Assembly: GCA_038025085.1 (NCBI GenBank)
Contig: CM076140.1
Span: forward strand, 34,369,501 to 34,433,500
Source: Tetragonia tetragonoides
Taxonomy: Eukaryota; Streptophyta; Magnoliopsida; Caryophyllales; Aizoaceae
Direction of reading: 5' to 3'
Length of the DNA stretch: 64,000 nt
The notes beneath the pieces are model-generated. The model did no database searches, was not told the DNA's origin, and saw nothing but the letters and a program-made list of their open reading frames with translations. Of the stretch, positions 37,301-48,817 are shown in pieces (the stretch's first letter is position 1; the number at the start of each line of letters is the position of its first letter). A program made the position numbers and the translations under genes.

Positions 37301-37957
37301 ATCTCATGTCTATTGCACCATGTAAACACCCAACCTTTAGATCTAATGTCACCAAGTTCCACGTCAAAAAATAAGTCTTGCAATTCAGTATTCCCAGTGG
37401 AATCTCCCCAATAGTTCAGTCTATCACTAGCCTGCAGCGTTGCATTAAAGTCACCACCCAAAATCCAAGGCAAAAAAGTAGGAGACCCCTGTGATAAGAA
37501 CCTCCAACATCTCTCTCTGCCATGTAAATCATTTCTGCCATACACTACTGTAAACAGAATTTATTAGTAGAGCCAAACCAACTAACTTCAGCTGTAATAC
37601 ATTGGTCATTCTCACTAATCACCTTCACATCCACCCTGGCTTGGTTCCAAACTAGCATAACTCTCCCATTTTGTGCTGAAAGATGGTTGCAGAAAATCCT
37701 CCATTCAACACCTATGTTACTCTGCAATTTACCCATATTATTTAATTTTATTTTAGTCTCAAGGAGTCCTGCAATGTCTATCTTATTTCGCTGCAAAAAA
37801 CCTTTGAGACCCCTCTGCTTTGAGAGTTTATTCAAGCCTCTCATATTCATGAAGAGGCACTTCTTCTTGGTGTTGTTGTAGTGCAAGAGGGCTTATCACC
37901 TGCCTCTTGTGCTTGTTCCTTCTGCGTGACATCTTCAATGACCACAATAGTTCCTCC
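34327..37957 (-). mobile_element. L1-type LINE inserted in the chromovirus, minus strand, 5'-truncated
   Basis: Flanked by a perfect 18-bp duplication (34309-34326 and 37958-37975), with a poly-A tail of about 33 nt on the minus strand (the T run at 34327-34359). Minus-strand order: endonuclease start NMRGLNKLSKQRGLKGF (37870-37545), more endonuclease (to 37267), reverse transcriptase with GLRQGDPLSPYLF and IFADDLLLF (36684-35668), then the zf-RVT domain in a 349-residue open frame ending at 34538. At least one stop (in KVDLRKA*DSVEW, near 36130) and frameshifts disable it. The intact duplication and long tail suggest it came after the chromovirus was already in place. Confidence 0.9.
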
Positions 37958-37975
37958 TGTCCGATTAGGATAGCT

Positions 37976-40900
37976 GGTTCCGATTTATCCGCGGATTTGA
38001 TTCAGATGGATTGGAAGGACTTTGATGTGATATTGGGAATGGATTGGTTAGTCAGGTATAGGGCTAAGTTAGAGTGCTTTGAACAACGCGTTTCTTTGCG
38101 AGGACCTAAAGGTAAGAGGATCACTTACCGATGAGTTGTGGTCAAGCCTAAGCTGAAGGTGATGGCTACGATGAAGGTTAAAGAGTGCGTGACTAAGGGT
38201 GAAGCGATTTACCTTTGTCATGTGGTGGATAAGAGTCGCGAGACGGAAGCTCCGCAGCCTATTCCTGTAGCTTTCGAGTACGCTGACGTTTTTCCCGAAG
38301 AGATTCCCGGAATGCCTCCGCAACCCATTATCGACTTTACGATCGAGCTTGGTCCAGGTTCTGCACCAATTTCAAAAGCACCGTATCGTATGGCACCTGC
38401 TGAGATGAAGGAACTGAAAACATAACTTGAGGATTTGTTACAAAAGGGATACATACGTCCGAGTGTATCGCCTTGGGGTGCTCATGTTTTGTTTGTACGG
38501 AAGAAGGATGGTAGTATGAGACTGTGCATCGACTACCGCGAGTTAAACAAGATTACGATCAAGAATAGATACCCACTTCCCCGAATTGGGGATCTGTTTG
38601 ACCAACTGCGTGGTGCGTCAATTTTCTCAAAGATAGACCTGCGATCAGGATACCATCAGTTGAGGATCTCGGAGCCTGATATTGCGAAGACAGCGTTTAG
38701 GACGAGGTATGGGCACTACGAGTTCACTGTGATGCCTTTTGGGTTGACAAGTGCGCCTGCAAAGTTTATGGACTTGATGAACCATACGTTCCAGCCTTAC
38801 ATAGACCAATTTGTTGTAGTCTTTATCGATGATATTCTGGTTTACTCGAAGAACGCCGAGGAGCATGAGCAACATCTATGTACTGTTTTGGAGATTCTGC
38901 GAAGACATCAACTTTACGCCAAGTTGTCTAAGTGTGAGTTTTGGTTAGACACGGTATCTTTCTTAGGACACGTGGTGTCTAAGGATGGAGTAGCCATAGA
39001 TCCAGAGAAGATTCAAACTGTTACAGATTGGCCAAGACCAACAACCGTGACCGAAGTTCAAAGTTTTCTTGGACTTGCTGGATATTATAGACGATTTGTG
39101 GAAGGTTTCTCAAAGATTGCGCAGCCAATCACGAATTTGATGAAGTAAACGACAAAGTTTGTATGGACCGACAAGTGTGAGAATGCTTTCCAAGAGTTGA
39201 AGAAACGTCTTACAAGTGCACCTATTTTGACATTGCCGTCCGGAACGGAAGGATATGAAGTCTACAGTGACGCGTCTAAGAATGGCTTAGGGTGTGTTTT
39301 GATGCAACATGGAAAGGTTGTGGCTTACACCTCACGACAACTGAAGAAGCATGAAGACAACTATCCTACGCACGATCTAGAACTTGCTGCTGTCGTATTT
39401 GCGTTGAAGATTTGGCGACATTACCTGTATGGTTCCGCAGTCAAGATGTTTACTGATCACAAGAGTCTCAAGTATATCTTTACGCAAAAAGAGTTGAACA
39501 TGCGCCAAAGGAGATGGCTAGAACTTTTGACGAAGTACGACATCGATATCCAATACTATGAGGGTAAAGCGAACGTAGTCGCTGATGCTTTGAGTAGGGA
39601 GACTCGACATTCGTTAAACACTGCTTTAGTGCTTCCTAAGGAGATCATACGTGACTTGCAAAGTCTCGAGGTGGAGATTGTGTTTCAAGGTGACGTTCAA
39701 TGTACCTTAGCACATATGACTGTTCGACCAACACTGCTTGAAGAGATCAAAGATAAACAAAGTGGTGATGAGGATCTTCAGCGGATTCTAAACCACAAAG
39801 ACGAGGGTAGGTCCGAGGACTTCACTTTAGGCCAAGATGGAATTATGAGATTTCGAGAACGTGTTTGCGTACCCAATGACCCAGATATCAAAAGTCAGAT
39901 TCTGGGTGAAGCTCATAATACACCGTATTCTGTACATTCTGGTGGAGATAAGCTTTGCAAAGATCTTTGCCAAGTGTTCTGGTGGAAAGGCATGAAACAA
40001 GATGTCGCTGAGTTCGTAGCGAAGTGTTTGACATGTCAGAAAGTCAAGATCGAGCATAAAAGACCAGGTGCAATGGTACAATCACTGGAAGTTCCGTCTT
40101 GGAAATGGAATTCGATTTCTATGGATTTTGTCATGGGTTTACCTTTGACACAAAAGAAGAACAACGCCATTTGGGTGGTTGTAGATCGTTTGACGAAGGT
40201 TGCAAGATTCATCCCTATGCACGACATGTGGGAAATGGAGAAACTGGTTGACGCGTACGTCAAGGAGGTCATCAGACTTCATGGTGTACCTGAAGATATT
40301 GTTTCTGATAGAGACTCGAGATTTCTCTCTAGCTTTTGGCAGAAACTACAAGAAGCTTTCGGAAGCAAATTGAAGTTTAGTACCGCTTTTCATCCTGTAA
40401 CAGATGGCCAGACGGAAAGGACAATCCAGACTCTAGAGGATATGCTTCGAGCGTGTGCCCTCGAATACCAAGGTTCGTGGGATAAACACATTCCGTTGAT
40501 CGAATTTTCTTACAACAATAGCTATCATTCAAGCATTGATCGAGCGCCATATGAAGCCTTGTATGGTAGGAAGTGTAGATCGCCTGTATGTTGGAACAAC
40601 ATTAGCGAGACTGCAGTTTTGGGTCCTGATATGATCCAGCAGACTGTCGACATTGTGAAGGTGATTCAGACGAAGATGCAAAGTGCACAAGATCGCCAGA
40701 AATCATATGCAGATAGAGGTCGTAGACCTGAAGAATTTGAGGTGGGAAGCAAGGTACTTTTGCGAGTATCTCCTACCAAGGGTGTTATGCGTTTTGGTCG
40801 TAAAGGAAAATTAAGTCCTCATTACATTGGACCTTACGAGATCCTAGAGAGGATTGGTGAAGTTGCTTATCGTCTTGCTTTACCTGTGGAACTTGAGAAA

Positions 40901-41203
40901 GTCCACAATGTCTTTCACGTCTCTCATATGAAGCGATACGTACACGATCCAACTCATGTCGTTCAACCTGAAACGATCGAACTTGACGAGAGTTTGACAT
41001 ATGAAGAACGTCCGATCGAGATCACCGAACGCAAAGAGCGCTCAACTCGCACAAAGACTATTCCAATTGTGAAAGTTATTTGGTCCCGTCATGGTCAGGA
41101 AGAGGCAACATGGGAAGCTGAATCCATGATGCGCGAGAAGTACCCAGAACTCTTTCTCGAAGGTACTAATTCCATTCGAGTTTCGGGACGAAACCCTTTT
41201 TAA
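37976..41203 (+). pseudogene. Chromovirus pol: protease end, RT, RNase H, integrase, chromodomain (broken)
   Basis: Continues the gag-pol frame after the LINE. Stops are at 38132-38134, 38423-38425 and 39146-39148; the last part (39149-41203) is open. Reverse transcriptase has the catalytic FIDD (Asp-Asp at 38828-38833). RNase H starts with SDAS near 39265. Integrase shows HHCC residues ending CLTCQ, then the D, D and E regions in MDFVMGLP, SDRDSRF and TDGQTERTIQTLE. A chromodomain with VIWSRHGQEEATWEAE lies near 41075-41130. The polyprotein is the usual single-frame chromovirus form. Confidence 0.9.
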
Positions 41204-41445
41204 GGAGGGTAGAATGCCACACCTAGTAATTTCGTGTTTTGTTTACCGCTTTGCACGAGTTGCATGTTCTAGCATTGCACGTTGCAGTGCTAATCGACCT
41301 AGATCACAACCGTAGTACACGCATTGCATTGTCGTGGTCCTAGAATCGATTTATACCTTCGTATGGGTAAACTCATTTCGTCGTTGAGAAGTGATTACTT
41401 CATGTTTCAAGTTTCGGGACGAAACTTCTTTTAAGGAGGGTAGAA
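41177..41445 (+). repeat. Duplicated polypurine-tract region
   Basis: The string tttcgggacgaaac followed by ttttaaggagggtagaatg occurs at about 41180-41214 and again at 41410-41447. Only the second is followed by the element's own LTR start (TGTGATACCCC). The first is followed by TGCCACACCTAG, which resembles a different LTR start. Confidence 0.8.
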
Positions 41446-41887
41446 TGTGATACCCCAATATTTTCTATAATTATAATATCGATTTATATTTCATTTATAA
41501 ATGGAGATTTAAATCGTATATTTATTTAACGATTCGATTTACTCAAATTAAGCCATAATAATATTAATTATTATTATGGGAATTTCGGGATTTATAATTA
41601 TCAAATTGAGGGATTTAGTTAAAATGGTTTTGTATATGAATAAGGCTTAATCATATTGTTTTAATTGGTTTTAATTAGCATTTAATTAGTTTTAATTATT
41701 TTTAATTAGCAATTAAATCAGAAAATAATCCTAATTCTAGTAGGGTTTGACTTTCTTTGACCAAACACCTATATAAGCTAAGAGATGGGCCAGTTGATCA
41801 GTTGCAAAAACTGAGTTAAAAACCCCAATTCTCTCTCTCTCCTCCCTCACGGTTTCTCTCTCTCTTTTCTCTCTCTCTCCACCGCAC

Positions 41888-41953
<66 letters not shown>

Positions 41954-44159
41954 CCTGCTGTCGCCGGCCACCAGCCCAGCCACCGGCCTCCTTTTCCCGC
42001 CGGTAATCCCCCTTCTCTCTCTCTCTCTCTCTTTCTCTCTCTTTCTTTCTCTCTCTTTCATGCTCTGTTTTCCCACTCCTCTGTTTTCCCCCTCCCCTGT
42101 TTTTGTCGAGTCGCGGCTGTCGCGCCTCCGCTGCGCCACCAGGCTGCGCCTAAGTGGTCGCGTCGGCCACTCGGCTTGGTGGTCGCCGGCGAGTGGCCGA
42201 CGCGACTGGGCCCTGCCCGTCGCTCCTCCCTCTCTCAGTCGCTCTCGCTCTCTCGCAATTCCCCTCTCTCTCGCGATCTCTCACGCTCTCTTTCTCCTCC
42301 GTCGCCGGTGCTCCGGCGAGCCACCGCCGACCATGGTGGTCGGTGGGTGGTGGTCATGGTGATGGGCTAGGTCGTGGGTCCCCATGCTTGGTGTATCACG
42401 GCCTAGACTCAAAAAACCGATTAGAGTTTTGTTTAATAATTTCGTTTTAATTAATTTCGTATTTTTTGTATTTTTCAATAATTGTTTTTATTTTTCTGTG
42501 CTTGTTCGTAGTCCAAATCCGGATTTTCAAAAGCCTATATTGGTTGGAATAAATCAAGAAATTTAATAAAAATATTATTTTACTGTTTCACTACTGTTTG
42601 GATTTTCGTATTTATTAATTATGTCTCGGTAATTGTTTTTAATTAGGACCAAACGGAAAAGCGTGATCGGGTTGTGATTAGCCAAGTTACGTACTACTTA
42701 GTGAGCGCTTTTTAGGTAAGCGATTGTGCCTACCTCTTTCCAAAGCCCCATCAAAACTATTTTGATGTGTTATGTGCTAATTGATTATTATTGTGAATTT
42801 AATATGCGAAGCATGATTAAATTATATCATCATTAATTATGAGAATTTGAAATATATTCTTCGCTGTAAATATGATTTATATTGAGTATGATAAGTTTAT
42901 AATGTTTCGTTAATTAATTAGTTCATATGCTAATTAATGTTTAATTATGGCGATGTTGAATTTCTAATATTATTATGATATAATAATATGTGCTATTTGG
43001 AATGGGATATTATTGAGTGCTAATGAGCACTTACTATTATATTTGTTGGATGTTATTTGTGAAAGTGTAATTTTTGGATATCTTGATTTACTGTCGAAGT
43101 GCTGCCGAAATTTCGTTAGACGTATATGAGCATGACTATTGTTAATATGCCCTTATGTCGTAATCGTCGTTATTATTATTTATTATCATGAGCATGAAAT
43201 GAAGTAGTATGTCGTGGTCTCGTTGTACCACTAGGTCAATCAATGCAAGTATGTGAATTGAATTAAATGAGAATAAGACTCCTAATGGATCCCTAGGAGT
43301 AGCCGAGCTATCGAGACTTATCTAATTGATATAGTCTAGCGATGCGTGATTCCCAAGTTACTTTTATGGACACCTCGTAGTGTGTTCGGGACGGATCATT
43401 TCCCATTGTTTATTTCTCTACATATCGATTATTATGTTAGAGGTAGTGTGAGTATACACTAGCGTAAGTCCATGGCATGCCTATATCTATCTATGAACAG
43501 TATGGGTAATCGCTGTTCTATTCTCTCTCTTATTACTCTAATAACGATGGTTTACCTGTTTGTGTTCGATTGATCACTAATGCAAGAATTGCATGTAATT
43601 GAATATTGAGTATGTGTGTGCTTGATTGTATGACTACTTGTGCATGCAAATGAATTTCAATGATTCTTCTAAAACCCAGGTAAGGTTTGCGAAAGTATTT
43701 TTACTGGGTATAGAGACGTTTATTCAGTTTATCTAATTTTTGTTTTCTTTTGTTTCTTCTCTTTTTCTTCTGTACCTTGTTTCCGTCACGGAAACCAAAG
43801 TGCAGGTGTAGTTGAGTGAGGACGGTTTGCTAGAAGGTTGAATGTGGGCTGTTTGTTTAGAACTATGGATTTATTGGTTACTTTGGATTATTTGGGATTT
43901 TGGTTTGTGCTCTTGAAGGCAAATTTGTAATAAAACTATAATGGACTTAAGACCGCTGGATAGACAACTCTGATATTTATCTTTAATTTGTTTAGATGCT
44001 TCCTTTGATACCTAGTTTTCCTTTCTGCTTAGCATTTACTCCTTAGCGATAAATGTTGCAGTAGCACTCCCCTGGGTCCGTGACGGTTTGGCGGTGTCGA
44101 GTCGTGGACAGCAACGTCGATAGTTCCCTGGAAATCGTTGCGAATTCGGGGGTGTTACA
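41446..44159 (+). repeat. 3' LTR of the chromovirus (2714 bp)
   Basis: Begins TGTGATACCCC and ends GTGTTACA, like the 5' LTR. A TATA-like tatataa is at 41770-41776. It holds a long CT tract (about 41892-41952) and the 846-bp block (43069-43914) that is missing from the 5' LTR. Confidence 0.9.
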
Positions 44160-44310
44160 GAAAATTGTGAGTCAACATTTGTCAAACCCGTGGGTAACCC
44201 GAAACCGTATTTGATCCAAAGTCTTTAACCCGTATTTGACCCGATCGTATTTAACGCAACCCATATTTGACCCTACTCGAACCCGACCTAACTGACCCTT
44301 TTGCCAGGTC
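44160..44310. repeat. GACCCGA-rich repeat, right part
   Basis: The AACCCG/GACCCG motif resumes after the chromovirus and completes the repeat that ends at 29353. Confidence 0.6.
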
Positions 44311-44654
44311 TACCGCTACTGCTTCCTAACTCACCGGAGATGAGCCGGCACCTAAATTGCAACTAGGACGGGGAGAGTATGGTGGTGGTTGGTCGAGGAG
44401 ATGGAGGGAGAGAAGGCAAACATAGTTCAGACTTTAGAGTGTGGTGCTGCTGTGAGTGGAAGAGAGAGGGGGAGAGGGAGGGAGATTAATAAGGGTATTT
44501 CGGTCTAAAGTGGAAAAAAATAGTCACATTTAGTATTTACTCTGGTGGCATTTAGCAATTATGTTAAAAAGTAGTAACACAAATTGTCCAAAATGTAATA
44601 GTCGTCTCACGGGAAAACCATCTTATATAAATTGCTGATTGTTTGGTGCACGAT

Positions 44655-44800
44655 TCTTTTCCAATATGGATCTTAAAAGTGGATATTATTAGATTAGGAT
44701 AAATTAGAAGGTTGTTTTCAAAACTAAAGGTGGCCTATATAAGTAGTTGATGCTGCCTTTTGGACTCGCAATCCTTTCAGTGCCTTCATAAGGCTCACGA
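44655..44800 (+). mobile_element. Gypsy reverse-transcriptase relic
   Basis: Reads DLKSGYY, then FKTKGGLYK and LMLPFGL across stop codons. It matches the SGYHQIR and MPFGL region of Gypsy reverse transcriptases. It is a short degenerate fragment of another element. Confidence 0.55.
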
Positions 44801-44819
44801 AGTCACGATTCATGAACTT

Positions 44820-45010
44820 CTATTGTTTGTGCTGAATATCCTACAAGAGGTACCCAAAGAGGCTTTAATCCAAAAAGTAAGTTAAAACTCCCTAGTCCAT
44901 CCGTAGCTGCAGGTTACAAATAAGTTCTCCCAAGCAACAAGGGCTTCATTGCTAGCTTTAGCTAAGCGTGTCCGTAGAACCTCCTATACAAGTAATTAAT
45001 GTCTGGAACC
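44820..45010 (-). mobile_element. LINE fragment, minus strand
   Basis: The minus strand reads KASNEALVAWENLF with stops, similar to the SQRALVAWEQVC stretch of the LINE at 34327-37957. It is short and broken. Confidence 0.4.
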
Positions 45011-45246
45011 ACCAAACTAACATTTTAAATCGCCTCCCAAATCGACTTTGCTAGTTAGACGGAAATTATTATTATGCCAAATTTATTTGGGAGGGCATTT
45101 TAAAATGCTCAATTTGGTAATTTTTAGTGTATTTAATTTTCTTCATGGCTTGTTGGATATCTTAAAATAATTTGCGCAGTGTAAAAGCAACAAGTTAAGG
45201 TTTCGACAACCTAGTACGATAGATAAGATTACTACAAGTGTACAAC

Positions 45247-45974
45247 TAGGGGTGAGCAGAAGGGTGAGCAGAAATTCCGGGTACACAGTACCGAACCGGA
45301 ATTGGTTAGGAACCGGTGGTTCTGAAACCGGAACCGATCTAACCAATTCGAATTCCAATTCCCAAAAAGAGGAACCGGTACCTACCAACTTCAATTCCAA
45401 TTCCTGACTTTTTGGAACCGGAACCGGTCGGGTACCCAATGTAAAAAATTAAATGACAATTTTCCTTTGTTAGAAATAAGGAATGGTGATTTTCTAGTAA
45501 GGTTAGTAGTTTAAAAATTTCCATTTGTAATTTTAATGTTTTTAATGATTGTATTTGTAATATTAATAATTAAATAATTGCATAAATTATTTAAATTTTG
45601 ATTTACAATGTTAAGTATTTTGATTGTAGTATTTGATTTTATGTTTGCGGTATTTTTTGAAACTAATATTTATTAGTATAATATTTTTATTGGTGTTTTT
45701 TATTTTTAAAGTATACATTTATTTGATTTAAAAAATAAGAAAATTTGGATTTAATGCGAACTTGGGTACCCAGGAACCGGTAGGTACCCGGTGGATCCAA
45801 TTCCAATTCCTAAGATTTAGGAACCGATGCAACTAATTTCAATTCCATTTCCTACAAATTAGGAACTGGTGCAACTAATTTCAATTCCATTTCCTACAAA
45901 TTAGGAACCGGTGGATCCAATTCCAATCACGGGTAGTGCAATACCCTATGGATATCCGGTTGCACTCACTCCTA
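45247..45974. mobile_element. Possible hAT-like non-autonomous element with GGAACCGG repeats
   Basis: The candidate ends are TAGGGGTGAGCA at the left and, inverted, TAGGAGTGAGTGCA at the right. The subterminal regions are rich in GGAACCGG and ATTCCAATTCC motifs. A tacaac on each side may be part of an 8-bp duplication, but it is imperfect. The centre is AT-rich and non-coding. Confidence 0.45.
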
Positions 45975-46173
45975 ATTACAACAACAATAATAAATTAAAG
46001 AAGATTATTTATTGATTAATTAATGAAGAGTAATTTTCCAGTAGACTTCTCCTTGTACAGTGATTGCTTGTGGAGATTACATAGTTGATAGTATCTCCTT
46101 AAACGATCTTTGCTTGAAGTAGTGAAAGTGTGATAAAAAAAAAGTGTGATTGCAACTTGCAGGTAGGAAAAAC

Positions 46174-46415
46174 CAAGAGGCATTTGTCTCAATTGTTTTC
46201 CTCTCACCTTCCAACTTGTAGATCCCAAGTTTAAGGTTTGGGACTCCCATATATTCATGTGGTTCATGAATATATGGGGGGTGAATTCAACAGTTGGACC
46301 TTAGCCCAGCTGGTATTAGGGGGGGGGAGCGTCATTTTGTATACCCAACTCTGGTCCAGTCCGAGATGGATTGGGCTGGGTGGAGGGCCGATTTTACCAT
46401 CATAAAAAAAAGAAG
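46174..46415 (+). mobile_element. SINE-like retroposed segment with 30-bp flanking repeats
   Basis: A 30-bp perfect direct repeat flanks the segment (46144-46173 and 46416-46445). The segment ends in an A-rich tail (about 46402-46415). It has an A-box-like TAGCCCAGCTGG near 46308-46319, but no good B box at the right distance. The duplication is longer than usual for a SINE. Confidence 0.45.
46246..46278. repeat. 14-bp perfect hairpin
   Basis: CCCATATATTCATG (46246-46259) and its reverse complement (46265-46278) are separated by 5 nt, within the SINE-like segment. Confidence 0.85.
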
Positions 46416-46492
46416 GTGTGATTGCAACTTGCAGGTAGGAAAAACAGATAGGTCTAGTACCGCGGCTAAAAGTATCTCTTCTCATCTCTAAG

Positions 46493-47763
46493 TGTAGACG
46501 CCAAAAAAGCGTCTTCAGATTTCTCCGCAAAAGCCCGATGATGAAAGAAGTAATTTTTAAGCTTGAACTGCTATTTTGCTTTAATAGTTAAGATAAGGTC
46601 TCAGGTTTTTCCCTCCAAACACTCCTTCATTCCATTCCATTCAGAAGCCCCGTTCAAGAGCTTTCCAATGACACGTCTCATGCCTCATTCCGACTCTCGG
46701 TCGCCAAGTTGCGATTTAAGGGTAAAACCGTCTTTTACTGTTCAGGGGTAAAACGGTCTTTTCATGTTTTTTGGAATATTTAAAATCCTCCGGAAAATGA
46801 AAATGGGTTGGATGACGTCATCCAGCAGCCCTGGGGAAAGTCCCAGGGCCACTAGCGGCGCTGACCAAATTCCCAGGGCCGCTAGCGGCGCTGACTTCCC
46901 TTCGGGCCCGGCTCATTTTTCAAGCCCGTCTCATTTTTCAGCTCAAATTCGACCGTACAACCCTACTTTTCCACGCCTATATAAACAACGCTTCACCCTC
47001 AGTTCAAAATACACAGTCTACAGTTGACAACCTCTATTCTCGGGAGTATTGACACCGAGCTTCCCCCTCTTTCTTCCAAACATGAGATCTATTTTTACTA
47101 TTCTTGTCAAATATAGCCTACAGTTTAGGTGCAAATTCCTAAGGGCTCAAATTAAATTAATTGCTTAATTGTTTATTTTCTAAGTAGTCATAATGTAGAT
47201 ATCATGCTAGGTCACGTTTTTGTTGCTTCCTAAATATTGTCTGTATAATCGTTTTGCTGCCCGACTTGTCAATCAAATGCATGTCTAAATAATGGTTAAA
47301 AATAAATGTTGTGATGCTTGTGATACACCAATTAATAGTCTAAGTCTAGGTTGTTAATCCGGTTTTGCATGGAATTATGTCTTTAAATTATTAAGCAAAC
47401 TTGAGTTAGTAGAGGCCGTCATAATATGGGCGAGTTGGGTGCCTAACACCTTCCCACCTCGTACCTTTGCCCCCGAACCCTTTATTCTTGGGTACTTATA
47501 TGTTTTATATAAGCAGGAGTCTTTCTAAAAACATGATTAGTTCACTTATCGCGCTATTGGGTTGTCCCTTCGGTTTGTCCCTTCGATAAAACGCCGATAT
47601 CAGATTTGTGACCTCTTTCATGGTTTTCTTATTCAATTCAAGTCTTTTCAAAAGCGTTTCTAACTCGATGGTCCCTTGAACTTATCTAAACCCCCAATTG
47701 AAAAATTTTCAATAAGGATGCACTGCATGGAAACAAGGATTGGAAAAATCCAGGGTCCTTACA
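46493..47763 (+). repeat. 5' LTR of the Tat/Retand-type element (1271 bp)
   Basis: Begins TGTAGACG and ends CCTTACA. A TATA box, tatataaa, is at 46978-46985. Upstream are the palindromes GCCACTAGCGGC (46848-46859) and GCCGCTAGCGGC (46878-46889), and a TGACGTCA bZIP-type site near 46813-46820. Confidence 0.9.
46813..46985 (+). promoter_or_regulatory. LTR promoter: palindromes plus TATA box
   Basis: TGACGTCA (46813-46820), two copies of the GCCRCTAGCGGC palindrome (46848-46859, 46878-46889) and TATATAAA (46978-46985) are arranged as a compact promoter. The 3' LTR has the same layout with three perfect palindromes in 30-bp tandem units. Confidence 0.6.
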
Positions 47764-47764
47764 G

Positions 47765-47782
47765 TGGCGACTTCACTGGGGA
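47765..47782 (+). promoter_or_regulatory. Primer-binding site of Tat type
   Basis: TGGCGACTTCACTGGGGA starts 2 nt after the LTR. This form is typical of Tat/Ogre-lineage elements. Confidence 0.8.
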
Positions 47783-48817
47783 CTTATTTAAGAGGGTGAG
47801 ACTCGAAAGTCAAGTTTGCTTAATTGTTTAATAACATGTTCCATATTTTTGCATCATTTGCATCATTTGCATATGCTTTTGCACAACCTTTTGACCCTTA
47901 TCGACCCATGAGGAAGTTTGTGTCGCAACTCGTAGACAACTAGTATATATAAAGGAATATACAGTTGTCCTATCGTGCAAATCGACGCTTCCTCACCCAT
48001 GACTCATCAATCCTTTGTTGATGAAAAGAATTACAATCGATGTGTCGACCATCCGCCGAACGGAAATTGTAATTTGTCGTGGTAACCTCACAGGAGCCAA
48101 AAGCCTTTAACCCACATTCATGCATCCGCTTGCTTTTTGTGCATATGTCGTTGTAATGCCCGTTTGATCACATGTTTGCCTGTAAATTATGTTGTTATAA
48201 TGCTTGCTTGAATGCATGGATGTCGTGATTATGTGCCAACATGTACTTACGTACTAGGAGTCGTTTTTTTTTGGCTAGTTCCTAATGCCCAAAAATGGTG
48301 CGAGAATTCAAATTCAATGAACACTCATCATTTTCCCAATCATGGACAATTTCTAGGATCTTTTTAGTAAAAAAAAGAGTCAGTCTTTCAATTCCCCCTC
48401 TCCCTTTTTCTTATTTCTGTATTTTCTTTTTTCTTTCGATGTAATTTAGATTCGGTCAAAAAAAAAATCAAAAAAATCAGAAAAAAAAACGGCAAAAACA
48501 AAAATGCCGAAAAATCAAAAAAAATAAAAATAAAATTAAAAAAAGGGACAGAAATTTCTTTTTATTTTATTTTATCCCATTTTTCATTTTCTTTGAGTCT
48601 AAAATAAAATAAGGATAGTCATCCTTTTCCATTATTTTTCTTATTTTCGTTCACTGACTTTGTTTTTCTTGAATATTAGGGAAATATTTGGGCATTTAGG
48701 CTTAAGGACTTTCTTTTCCCTTTTAGGACAATGTGTTTTCTACGTGTGGGTCAATTTTTCATTAAATAAGAGTCTCATGGTTTTCTGATCCGAAAAGGTC
48801 TTCTACTCGTTCAGATC
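47783..48817 (+). other. Leader of the Tat/Retand-type element
   Basis: About 1 kb of non-coding leader between the primer site and gag, with an A-rich low-complexity block at 48455-48545. No ORF is recognisable. Confidence 0.7.

Larger units (their letters stand above)
29354..44159 (+). mobile_element. Ty3/Gypsy chromovirus (Tekay/Del-like), degenerate
   Basis: Layout: 5' LTR, methionine-type primer site, an extra ORF, gag, protease, reverse transcriptase, RNase H, integrase with a chromodomain, then the polypurine tract and 3' LTR. Flanking gaaag (29349-29353) and gaaaa (44160-44164) are probably a diverged target duplication. The chromodomain at the integrase end and the gag-to-integrase order identify a chromovirus. 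Four in-frame stops and a 3.6-kb LINE in the protease region make it non-functional as it stands. Confidence 0.9.

Noticed and set aside
46764..47027. 87-codon frame in the Tat/Retand 5' LTR
   Set aside because: It spans the palindromes and TATA box of the LTR promoter and is not conserved in frame in the 3' LTR.
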